This document shows positions 1 to 6,707 of a stretch of DNA of 20,510 bases, one piece after another; positions within the stretch are counted from its first letter, which is position 1, and each line of letters starts with the position of its first letter. A model generated the notes under the pieces. The model worked only from the letters and a program-made list of their open reading frames with translations. It ran no database searches and had not been told where the DNA came from. The stretch is taken from NCBI GenBank assembly GCA_031290075.1, contig JAITOG010000038.1, forward strand, positions 1-20,510, written 5' to 3'. The DNA comes from Holosporales bacterium (GTDB taxonomy: Bacteria; Pseudomonadota; Alphaproteobacteria; BNTO01). A program made the position numbers and the translations under genes.

Positions 1-106
1 AAGAAGCCATTATGTTTTTGAGATTTTTGAAATATATAAAATTTTAGATAAATACTTGTGAACTACATATTTTACTCTTGATTTTAAAAAAAATTCCATT
101 TTTTAC

Positions 107-136
107 TTGAAATTTAAAAGAAGCATATATTATATT
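107..136 (+). promoter_or_regulatory. Putative sigma70 promoter for the ankyrin gene
   Basis: A TTGAAA box at 107-112 is followed after 18 bases by TATATT at 131-136, about 44 bases before the ankyrin start codon. The surroundings are extremely A+T-rich, so chance matches are likely. The call rests on position and on the absence of any other gene upstream. Confidence 0.4.
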
Positions 137-179
137 AACTATATTGTTGTTTGGTTAATTATTTTAAAGGAGATATAAA

Positions 180-644
180 ATGAAAAGATTTTATAAAACT
201 ATGGCGCTTGTTTCATTATTGGGGATAAGCAATCTTTCTTGCGGGGAATTGGGCGACGCAAGGGCAGATACAAAGGCTATAGATATACAACTTTGGGAAG
301 CAGTTTATCAGAATAAGCCTAAAGAAGTTAAAGGATTACTTAGAGCTGGAGTAGATATAGAGGCTCAAAATGAATATGGACTTACCCCACTTCATTACGC
401 AGCTTTTAGAGGGCATACAGAAATTGTTGAAATATTACTTGCTGCTGGAGCAAATAAAGAAGCTAAAAATATTATTGGAAAGACACCACTTCATATAGCA
501 GTTTATAGTGGGAATGTATTGGGGAGTACAGAATCTGTTAAAGTATTCCTTGCTGCTGGAGCAAGTAGAAAAGCTAGAGCTTATGATGGAAAGACACCAC
601 TTGATAGAGCACCTTCTGAAGAGTTAAAGAGGTTGTTAGCCTAA
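180..644 (+). CDS. Exported ankyrin-repeat protein
   Basis: A 154-residue protein. Residues 1-20 form a basic N-terminus followed by a hydrophobic stretch, and ARA at 27-29 is a plausible signal peptidase I site, so export to the periplasm or beyond is inferred. Cys21 is not in a good lipobox (NLSC). Ankyrin repeats follow at about 35-65, 66-98, 99-135 (with a four-residue insertion near 113-116) and a partial one at 136-154. The hallmarks GLTPLHYAA, GKTPLHIAV and GKTPLD are visible. Ankyrin repeats bind other proteins, and in intracellular bacteria such proteins are often, though not always, effectors. The start is fixed by AAAGGAGA at 166-173, six bases before the ATG. The gene stands alone on its transcript. 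No specific partner or function can be named. Confidence 0.85.
   Translation: MKRFYKTMALVSLLGISNLSCGELGDARADTKAIDIQLWEAVYQNKPKEVKGLLRAGVDIEAQNEYGLTPLHYAAFRGHTEIVEILLAAGANKEAKNIIGKTPLHIAVYSGNVLGSTESVKVFLAAGASRKARAYDGKTPLDRAPSEELKRLLA
438..602 (+). repeat. Duplicated 54-bp unit inside the ankyrin gene
   Basis: Bases 438-491 and 549-602 are direct repeats matching at 44 of 54 positions by hand count. The first 16 and about the last 16 bases are identical. They encode the end of one ankyrin repeat and the start of the next, which points to fairly recent repeat duplication within the gene. Confidence 0.75.
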
Positions 645-738
645 TTAATTATAGCAGGCAATAATGGAAATAGGCCTTTAGGATTTTACTGAAAGGTTAG
701 GATAAAGGCGTTGTATGAATCTTTCTAAATTACTTCTT

Positions 739-841
739 ATACCAAAATTCACATTTAATTAGACAGATCGTGTTTGTGAACCTCCTACAAATTATTAGGT
801 TGTGGAAAATCATCTGCATTATTAATCATGAATTTTGGTAT
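739..841. mobile_element. Candidate miniature inverted-repeat element (MITE-like)
   Basis: A perfect 13-bp inverted repeat (739-751 and 829-841) bounds 103 bp. The match extends imperfectly to about 19 of 23 positions (739-761 versus 819-841). If the ends are taken as CCAAAA, the element is flanked by TA on both sides (740-741 and 839-840), as expected for a mariner/IS630-type target duplication. It carries no transposase. Only one copy is in the window, so mobility is inferred from structure alone. Confidence 0.45.
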
Positions 842-1132
842 TAGTTTGTTATTGGGCAATTGTAATTTTTGAAGTACAAAGAATGATGAGGGTTATTTAG
901 GAAGATCAAGCTTTTATTTTTGCTTTTATTTTTCCGCCAAAATCATCAATCATCTAGGTGAAGTGGGATATAAGCATGGCTAAGTCTATATGCTTTATAA
1001 AATTATTTTTTTTATAATTGTTCTTTTAAATATTGAGACATTACTTGTTTTATACACAAACAGAATATTTGCAAAAAAGTATAACAACCCAAAAAAAGTA
1101 ACCCTGTTCATTAATTGATTTTTACAATTTTG

Positions 1133-1162
1133 GGCCTCTGCGCTGCAGAGCCTTCAAAGGCC
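1133..1162 (+). repeat. G+C-rich hairpin segment, possible degenerate palindromic element
   Basis: This is a G+C-rich island in A+T-rich DNA. One fold pairs 1133-1141 with 1145-1152 (8 bp plus one bulged C, three-base loop). An alternative pairs GGCCT at 1133-1137 with AGGCC at 1158-1162. No T-run follows, so it is not a standard terminator. It shares a spaced pattern with the segment after rplQ (see findings). Confidence 0.4.
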
Positions 1163-1199
1163 GAAAAGTTAAATGTGAACACAGTTAGTATTTAGGACT

Positions 1200-1292
1200 T
1201 TAGCCTTCATCACCCAACGGTTTTTCAAAAAGCTCTTTAAAAGCGTCAGTGGTCAGGGGGAGAATAAAATAAATCTTTGCTAAAAGAAATTG
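1200..1292 (-). pseudogene. Possible C-terminal remnant of an unknown gene
   Basis: On the minus strand about 30 codons are open, ending in a stop at 1200-1202. The last part reads TDAFKELFEKPLGDEG, which has the composition of a real protein C-terminus rather than translated A+T-rich spacer. There is no start codon, and a stop lies just upstream at 1293-1295. I cannot assign a family. Chance is a real alternative at this length. Confidence 0.2.
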
Positions 1293-1302
1293 CTAAAAGA
1301 AA
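1277..1302 (+). repeat. Tandem 13-bp duplication
   Basis: The 13-mer TTGCTAAAAGAAA occurs twice back to back (1277-1289 and 1290-1302), upstream of the rpsL promoter. It is probably a replication-slippage product. Confidence 0.8.
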
Positions 1303-1363
1303 TAATGTTGTTTAGAATTAGAGATAGGTTGAAAAAAAAAATAAAAATAACCAAATAATGCCC

Positions 1364-1392
1364 TTGACGAGGTATTATTTTCTTTATAGAAT
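1364..1392 (+). promoter_or_regulatory. Promoter of the ribosomal protein cluster
   Basis: TTGACG at 1364-1369 and TAGAAT at 1387-1392 are separated by 17 bases, a near-ideal sigma70-type layout. It is the best promoter-like match in the window. Transcription would start near 1399, giving a leader of about 60 nt before rpsL. It probably drives much of the downstream cluster, since few other promoter candidates are seen. Confidence 0.7.
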
Positions 1393-1458
1393 TTATATTG
1401 TTTGGCTAAGAGAATTTTGTTGTTTATTTTTTTGTATTGCTTTCAGGTGGAGTTTTAA

Positions 1459-1830
1459 ATGCCAACTATTAATCAGTTGATAAGAAAACCGAGGTCTTCT
1501 CGTGGAGTAAAAAATAAGGTACCGGCGCTTATTGGTTGTCCTCAACGGCGGGGTGTGTGTACGCGTGTATTTACAACAACACCAAGAAAACCTAACTCTG
1601 CTATGCGTAAAGTTGCTCGTATTAAATTAAATAATGGGTTTGAGGTTACAGGATACATTCCTGGGGAAGGGCATAATTTGCAAGAACACTCTGTTGTCCT
1701 TATTCGAGGAGGAAGAGTTAAGGACTTGCCTGGTGTTCGTTATCACATAATACGAGGAACATTGGATACTCAAGGTGTGAAGAATAGAAAACAAGCCAGG
1801 TCTAAATATGGGGCAAAACGGCCAAAGTGA
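1459..1830 (+). CDS. rpsL: 30S ribosomal protein S12
   Basis: S12 sits at the decoding centre of the small subunit and affects accuracy. The 123-residue protein is full length and collinear with E. coli S12 (124 residues), with conserved KPNSAMRK, GEGHNLQEHS and GGRVKDLPG blocks. The modified aspartate position (Asp89) and Lys88 are present. Residue 43, Lys in E. coli, is Arg here (TTTPRKPNS; codon AGA at 1585-1587), a substitution known from streptomycin-resistant mutants. AGGTGGAG at 1445-1452 is the RBS. It is the first gene of the cluster, followed by a hairpin and T-run before rpsG. Confidence 0.98.
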   Translation: MPTINQLIRKPRSSRGVKNKVPALIGCPQRRGVCTRVFTTTPRKPNSAMRKVARIKLNNGFEVTGYIPGEGHNLQEHSVVLIRGGRVKDLPGVRYHIIRGTLDTQGVKNRKQARSKYGAKRPK

Positions 1831-1838
1831 TTTTGTTG

Positions 1839-1864
1839 GGCAACTTGATTAAGTTGTCTTTTTT
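1839..1864 (+). terminator. Intercistronic hairpin with T-run between rpsL and rpsG
   Basis: Bases 1839-1846 pair with 1851-1858 (8 bp including one G.U) around the loop GATT, followed at once by six T. This is the form of a rho-independent terminator, but it lies inside the operon, so partial attenuation or another RNA role is likely. In E. coli, S7 represses translation by binding the S12-S7 intercistronic RNA, so a feedback site at the same place is an alternative. Confidence 0.55.
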
Positions 1865-1906
1865 ATTTTATATGGATATTTTTAGGGATTTAGAAAGGGT
1901 TTTATT

Positions 1907-2377
1907 ATGTCAAGACGGCATGCAGCAATAAAAAGAGAAGTTTTACCAGATCCAAAATTTGGAGATATTGTTTTAACAAAATTTATGAATAGTCTTATGT
2001 ATGCGGGTAAAAAATCTGTTGCTGAGCGCATTGTATATAAAGCTCTTGATAAAATTCATGGAAAAAATGGAAAAAGTGGGTTAGAACTATTTCATCAAGC
2101 TTTAGAGATTGTTAGGCCAACAGTTGAGGTTCGTTCTCGGCGTGTTGGGGGAGCAACTTACCCGGTGCCTACGGAGGTTAGGCCAGATAGAGCGCAGGCT
2201 CTTTCTATTAGGTGGATTATTACTGCAGCGCGCAAACGTTCTGAACATACAATGGTTGACCGTATGGCTGCTGAGTTTTTGGATGCCGTTAATGAAAGGG
2301 GAGAAGCTGTTAAAAAGCGGGAAGTGACCCATAAAATGGCAGAAGCAAATAAAGTATTTGCTCATTATCGTTGGTAG
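1907..2377 (+). CDS. rpsG: 30S ribosomal protein S7
   Basis: S7 nucleates assembly of the 30S head and lines the E site. It has 156 residues, as in many bacteria. It shows the conserved LPDPKFG near the N-terminus, GKKS, RPTVEVRSRRVGG, VPTEVRP and the C-terminal KREVTHKMAEANKVFAHYRW block. The start has an AGAAAGGG RBS at 1892-1899. The 76-nt gap from rpsL contains a terminator-like hairpin. fusA follows 13 nt after the stop. In E. coli S7 is the autogenous regulator of the str operon. Confidence 0.98.
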   Translation: MSRRHAAIKREVLPDPKFGDIVLTKFMNSLMYAGKKSVAERIVYKALDKIHGKNGKSGLELFHQALEIVRPTVEVRSRRVGGATYPVPTEVRPDRAQALSIRWIITAARKRSEHTMVDRMAAEFLDAVNERGEAVKKREVTHKMAEANKVFAHYRW

Positions 2378-2390
2378 GGGGAAGGGAGTT

Positions 2391-4475
2391 ATGAGTGAAC
2401 ATGGAAAAGTTGTACAGCTTTCAAAATATAGAAATATAGGAATTATGGCGCATATTGACGCCGGAAAAACAACAACAACAGAAAGAATTTTATTTTACAC
2501 AGGAAAATCTCATAAAATTGGGGAAGTTCATGATGGGGCTGCTACAATGGACTGGATGGAACAAGAGCAGGAGCGTGGAATAACAATTACTTCTGCAGCG
2601 ACTACTTGTTTTTGGGGTGATTACAGGATTAATATTATTGATACGCCGGGACACGTTGATTTCACAATTGAAGTGGAACGTAGTTTACGTGTTCTTGACG
2701 GAGCAGTTACAGTTTTTGATGGTGTTGCTGGTGTTGAGCCTCAATCTGAAACTGTTTGGCGGCAGGCTGATAAATATAATGTGCCACGTATCTGTTTTGT
2801 TAATAAAATGGATAGAATGGGTGCCAATTTTCAGCGTTGCGTTGATATGATTATTGACCGGTTAGGTGCAAATCCTTTGGTTTTGCAATTACCAATAGGT
2901 ATAGAGGCTGATTTTAAAGGTGTTGTTGACATTGTTAAAATGAAAGGAGTTATTTGGGAGGGCGATGAAAATGGGGCTCTCATGAAAGATATTGAAATTC
3001 CTGCAGATTTAAAAGCTCATGCGGAAGAGCTTCACAGCAAAATGTTAGATACTGTTGCTGAAATGGATGATACAGTTATGGAAGCTTATCTTAACGGGGA
3101 GAAAATTTCAGAGGAAAATATTAAACTTTGTATTCGTAAAGGAGTTTTAATAGGGAAATTTGTTCCAGTTTTTTGTGGTTCTGCATTTAAAAACAAGGGA
3201 GTTCAAAAGATTTTGGATGCTGTTGTTGATTATTTACCATCTCCATCAGATTTGAAATTTGTTAAGGGAACAAATATGAATACAGGTGAGGAGATTACAA
3301 GGAATCTTGATGAAAAAGAATCCTTTTCTGGTTTAGCCTTCAAAATTGCTACAGACCCATTTGTTGGTTCTATTACATTTGTTAGAATTTATTCTGGGAT
3401 ATTAGAGTCTGGTTCTTCAGTATTAAATTCCTCCCGCGATAAAAACGAAAGGGTAGGGCGCATGCTTTTAATGCACGCTAATAACCGTGAAGATATAAAA
3501 ATTGCTAAAGCTGGGGATATAGTTGCTTTATGTGGATTAAAAAATACTGGGACTGGTGATACACTTTGTTCGCAAAATAAGCCAATTATTTTGGAAAAAT
3601 TAGAATTTCCGGATCCTGTTATTGAAATTGCAATTGAGCCACAAACGAAAGCTGATCAAGAAAAGATGGGGATAGCTCTTTCGCGTTTAGCTTCTGAAGA
3701 TCCTTCTTTTAAGATTTGTACCGATCAAGAAACGGGGCAGACCGTTATAAAAGGGATGGGAGAACTTCACTTAGAAATAAAGGTTGATATTTTAAAGCGC
3801 GAGTATGGGGTGAATGCAAATGTTGGTGCTCCGCAGGTTGCTTATAGAGAAACAATTACAAAGACTGGGGAAATTGATTACACGCACAAAAAGCAATCTG
3901 GTGGTGCTGGGCAGTTTGCGCGTATTAAATTAATTTTTGAGCCACTCGCTCCAGGATCAGGTTTTCAGTTTGAGAGTAAAATTGTTGGTGGTGCAGTTCC
4001 TAAGGAGTATATTCCAGGGGTTCAAAAAGGGCTTGAGGCTTCTATTGGTACCGGTGTTATTGCTGCGTTTCCTATGGTAGATTTTAAGGCGACTTTAGTG
4101 GATGGAGCTTTCCACGATGTTGACTCTAGCGTTTTAGCTTTTGAAATTGCAGCAAGGGCAGCTTACAGAGAAGGCATTGGGAAGTGTGCTCCTAAACTGT
4201 TGGAGCCTATCATGAAAGTTGAGGTTGTAACCCCTGAGGATTATATGGGGGATGTTATTGGAGATTTGAACAGTCGTCGGGGGCAAGTATCTGGAATGGA
4301 TCAACGAGCGAATGCTAGGGTAATTAGTGCAATGGTTCCTCTTGCAAATATGTTTGGATATGTTAATACTTTAAGATCCATGTCTCAGGGAAGGGCACAG
4401 TTCAGTATGGAATTTGGTCACTATGAACAGGTTCCGCAGCAAATTGCCGATGAAATAAAGGCAAAGAATGGATAG
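2391..4475 (+). CDS. fusA: Elongation factor G
   Basis: EF-G is the GTPase that drives ribosomal translocation and, with ribosome recycling factor, subunit splitting. The 694-residue protein has G1 AHIDAGKTT (20-28), the switch region RGITITSAA (62-70), G3 DTPGHVD (84-90), G4 NKMD (138-141) and a G5-like GSAF, then domains II-V with a typical C-terminus. The frame is open from 2358, but the start at 2391 is preferred: it gives the usual N-terminus (YRNIGIMAHIDAGKT close behind) and lies just after the purine-rich GGGGGAAGGGAG at 2377-2388, which overlaps the rpsG stop. The length is normal for bacterial EF-G. It lies between rpsG and tuf as in the classical str operon. Confidence 0.98.
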   Translation: MSEHGKVVQLSKYRNIGIMAHIDAGKTTTTERILFYTGKSHKIGEVHDGAATMDWMEQEQERGITITSAATTCFWGDYRINIIDTPGHVDFTIEVERSLRVLDGAVTVFDGVAGVEPQSETVWRQADKYNVPRICFVNKMDRMGANFQRCVDMIIDRLGANPLVLQLPIGIEADFKGVVDIVKMKGVIWEGDENGALMKDIEIPADLKAHAEELHSKMLDTVAEMDDTVMEAYLNGEKISEENIKLCIRKGVLIGKFVPVFCGSAFKNKGVQKILDAVVDYLPSPSDLKFVKGTNMNTGEEITRNLDEKESFSGLAFKIATDPFVGSITFVRIYSGILESGSSVLNSSRDKNERVGRMLLMHANNREDIKIAKAGDIVALCGLKNTGTGDTLCSQNKPIILEKLEFPDPVIEIAIEPQTKADQEKMGIALSRLASEDPSFKICTDQETGQTVIKGMGELHLEIKVDILKREYGVNANVGAPQVAYRETITKTGEIDYTHKKQSGGAGQFARIKLIFEPLAPGSGFQFESKIVGGAVPKEYIPGVQKGLEASIGTGVIAAFPMVDFKATLVDGAFHDVDSSVLAFEIAARAAYREGIGKCAPKLLEPIMKVEVVTPEDYMGDVIGDLNSRRGQVSGMDQRANARVISAMVPLANMFGYVNTLRSMSQGRAQFSMEFGHYEQVPQQIADEIKAKNG

Positions 4476-4518
4476 TAGTAAAGGTTGTTAGGTTTTTTTT
4501 CTTTAGGAGAACAAGATT

Positions 4519-5709
4519 ATGTCAAAAGCAAAATTTGAGAGGACTAAGCCTCATTGTAATATAGGAACGATTGGACACGTTGACCACGGTAAAACATCGC
4601 TGACAGCGGCTATAACTAAAGTTTTAGCTGAAAAAGGACAGGCTTCATACACAGCGTATGATGAAATAGACAAGGCTCCGGAAGAAAAAGCTCGTGGTAT
4701 TACGATTTCTACAGCGCACGTTGAATATGAAACAGATAAGCGCCATTATGCGCACGTTGACTGTCCTGGACATGCTGATTATGTTAAGAACATGATTACG
4801 GGGGCTGCTCAGATGGATGGAGCGATTCTTGTTGTTTCTGCTGCAGATGGAGCTATGCCTCAAACTCGTGAGCATATAATTTTAGCTCGTCAGGTTGGTG
4901 TTCCAGCGCTTGTTGTTTACATGAATAAAATGGACCAGGTTGATGATCAGGATTTGGCTGATTTAGTTGAAATGGAAATTAGGGAGTTATTAACTTCGTA
5001 TGAATTTCCAGGAGAGAAAATTCCTGTTATCCGTGGATCTGCTGTTTGTACTTTGGAAGATAAAAATCCTGAACTTGGCAAGGAATCCATTTTGAAATTA
5101 ATGGATGCTGTTGACGAATATATTCCTCAACCAGAGCGTCCAAAAAACAAGCCATTTTTGCTGCCAATTGAGGATGTTTTCTCAATTTCAGGAAGAGGTA
5201 CAGTTGTTACTGGTCGTGTTGAAACAGGAATTTTAAAGGTTGGTGATGAAGTTGAGATTGTTGGTCTTCGTCCAACAGCTAAAACCGTTGTTACTGGTGT
5301 TGAGATGTTCCGTAAATTGCTTGACCAAGGTGAAGCTGGTGATAACATCGGAGCTTTGCTTAGAGGTACAAAAAAGGAAGAAGTTGAGCGTGGACAAGTT
5401 TTAGCTGCTATAGGGTCAATTACTCCTCACACAGAATTTGAAGCAGAGGTTTACGTTATGACTAAAGAGGAAGGGGGACGTCATACTCCATTTTTCTCAA
5501 ATTACAGGCCTCAATTTTACTTCCGTACAACCGATGTAACTGGAACGGTTACATTAGCCCCAGGTGTTGAAATGGTTATGCCAGGTGATAACGTTAGAAT
5601 AAAGGTTGAATTATTAGCACCAATTGCTATGGATGAGAAGTTGCGTTTTGCTATAAGAGAAGGTGGAAGAACAGTTGGATCTGGTGTTGTTTCAAAAATT
5701 ATAAAATAG
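4519..5709 (+). CDS. tuf: Elongation factor Tu
   Basis: EF-Tu delivers aminoacyl-tRNA to the ribosomal A site as a GTP complex. It has 396 residues, the usual length. Visible motifs are G1 GHVDHGKT, RGITIS in switch I, G3 DCPGHADY, G4 NKMD (commonly NKVD or NKCD) and GSAV, followed by the two beta-barrel domains ending in GVVSKIIK. AGGAGA at 4505-4510 is the RBS. The 43-nt gap after fusA has a T-run but no hairpin. Only this copy lies in the window; whether a second tuf exists elsewhere cannot be seen. Confidence 0.99.
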   Translation: MSKAKFERTKPHCNIGTIGHVDHGKTSLTAAITKVLAEKGQASYTAYDEIDKAPEEKARGITISTAHVEYETDKRHYAHVDCPGHADYVKNMITGAAQMDGAILVVSAADGAMPQTREHIILARQVGVPALVVYMNKMDQVDDQDLADLVEMEIRELLTSYEFPGEKIPVIRGSAVCTLEDKNPELGKESILKLMDAVDEYIPQPERPKNKPFLLPIEDVFSISGRGTVVTGRVETGILKVGDEVEIVGLRPTAKTVVTGVEMFRKLLDQGEAGDNIGALLRGTKKEEVERGQVLAAIGSITPHTEFEAEVYVMTKEEGGRHTPFFSNYRPQFYFRTTDVTGTVTLAPGVEMVMPGDNVRIKVELLAPIAMDEKLRFAIREGGRTVGSGVVSKIIK

Positions 5710-5744
5710 AGATTTAATTTATTTAAGGTATAGAGAGAGTTATT

Positions 5745-6053
5745 ATGTCAAGCCAATTTATTAGAATCAAGCTTTATGCTTATGATCACAGACTGCTTGA
5801 TCAATCAGTAAAGGAGATTGTGAACACAGTTAAGCGTTCGGGGGCTCATTTGTTGGGACCAATTCCAATTCCTACACGCATTAAGAGGTTTACTGTAAAC
5901 CGCTCTCCTCATATTGATAAAAAGTCGCGTGAGCAGTTTGAAATTCGAATCCATAAAAGAATTATTGATATTATGGATTGGCTTCCTCAGACTGTTGATG
6001 CTTTAATGAAACTAGATCTTGCTTCTGGTGTTGGTGTTGAGATAAAGTTGTAG
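5745..6053 (+). CDS. rpsJ: 30S ribosomal protein S10
   Basis: S10 is a 30S head protein that also acts as transcription factor NusE. The 102-residue length is typical. The IRIKLYAYDHRLLDQS N-terminus, the GPIPIPT loop that in E. coli contacts 16S rRNA and NusB, and the SPHIDKKSREQFE block are diagnostic. It begins the S10 gene set, only 35 nt after tuf. This is too short for an E. coli-like 170-nt L4-binding leader, so that form of control is not supported here. Confidence 0.98.
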   Translation: MSSQFIRIKLYAYDHRLLDQSVKEIVNTVKRSGAHLLGPIPIPTRIKRFTVNRSPHIDKKSREQFEIRIHKRIIDIMDWLPQTVDALMKLDLASGVGVEIKL

Positions 6054-6060
6054 GTTTATT

Positions 6061-6699
6061 ATGAGAACAGGATTAATTGCGGAAAAAATTGGAATGACTC
6101 AGCTGTTTACTGATGCTGGAATTCAAGTTCCTGTTACTGTGTTACGTGTTGAAAAGTGCACAGTTTTGGAACAAAAAACAAAGGAATTTCACGGTTATTC
6201 AGCTGTAAAATTAGGAGCTCGTCCTATTCCAGCTAATAGGTTGAATTTGCCATTACGTGGGTACTATGAAGCAAAAAAGATAGAAGCTCAAAAGATTTCA
6301 AAAGAATTTCGTATAACAGAAGATTCTTTTCCTGAAATTGGTATAGTTCTTTCAGCATCTCATTTTGCAGAGGGGCAGCTTGTTGATGTTACGGGGATTT
6401 CTAAAGGTAAGGGATTTGCTGGGGCTATGAAACGTCATGGTTTTAGTGGTCTGCGAGCTACTCATGGTGTTTCTATTAGTCACAGAAGCCATGGATCTAC
6501 CGGAAATCGTGAAGAGCCAGGAAAGGTTTTTAAAAACAAAAGAATGGCAGGACATATGGGACACGTTCAGGTGACAAAGTTGAACCTGCTCGTGCATTCT
6601 ATCGATTCTGACAGAAATTTATTGTATATAAAGGGGAGTATACCTGGATCTAAAGGAAGTATTGTTTTTGTACGAGATGCAATTAAATCAGGTAAATAG
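6061..6699 (+). CDS. rplC: 50S ribosomal protein L3
   Basis: L3 is an early assembly protein whose long loop reaches toward the peptidyl transferase centre. It has 212 residues. The N-terminus GLIAEKIGMTQLF, the mid-protein SKGKGFAGAMKRHGF and the loop ending KVFKNKRMAGHMG are diagnostic. In E. coli the loop reads GQNQTPG, with Gln150 N5-methylated by PrmB; here the aligned sequence is GNREEPG, so residue 151 is Glu and cannot carry that modification. It starts 7 nt after rpsJ with only a weak RBS overlapping the rpsJ stop, suggesting translational coupling. Confidence 0.98.
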   Translation: MRTGLIAEKIGMTQLFTDAGIQVPVTVLRVEKCTVLEQKTKEFHGYSAVKLGARPIPANRLNLPLRGYYEAKKIEAQKISKEFRITEDSFPEIGIVLSASHFAEGQLVDVTGISKGKGFAGAMKRHGFSGLRATHGVSISHRSHGSTGNREEPGKVFKNKRMAGHMGHVQVTKLNLLVHSIDSDRNLLYIKGSIPGSKGSIVFVRDAIKSGK

Positions 6700-6707
6700 G
6701 TAATATT

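Larger units (their letters stand above)
645..1458. other. 0.8-kb gene-poor spacer with degraded mobile-element-like pieces
   Basis: No intact gene is visible between the ankyrin gene and rpsL. The region holds a 103-bp element with terminal inverted repeats (739-841), a 12-bp tandem duplication (910-933), a G+C-rich hairpin (1133-1162), a minus-strand open stretch that looks like a protein C-terminus (1200-1292), a 13-bp tandem duplication (1277-1302) and the rpsL promoter (1364-1392). No convincing rho-independent terminator for the ankyrin gene was found. Many alphaproteobacteria have rpoC immediately upstream of rpsL; it is absent here, so the str cluster is detached from rpoBC. Confidence 0.6.

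Noticed and set aside
2..61. Open plus frame ending in TGA at 59-61, possible tail of an upstream gene
   Set aside because: Only about 19 codons of A+T-rich sequence are visible, with no recognisable motif.
2358..2390. Upstream extension of fusA
   Set aside because: It overlaps the rpsG end and adds residues not found in EF-G; the ATG at 2391 has a purine-rich RBS and the normal N-terminus.
4476..4518. T-run between fusA and tuf as a terminator
   Set aside because: No hairpin precedes the T-run.
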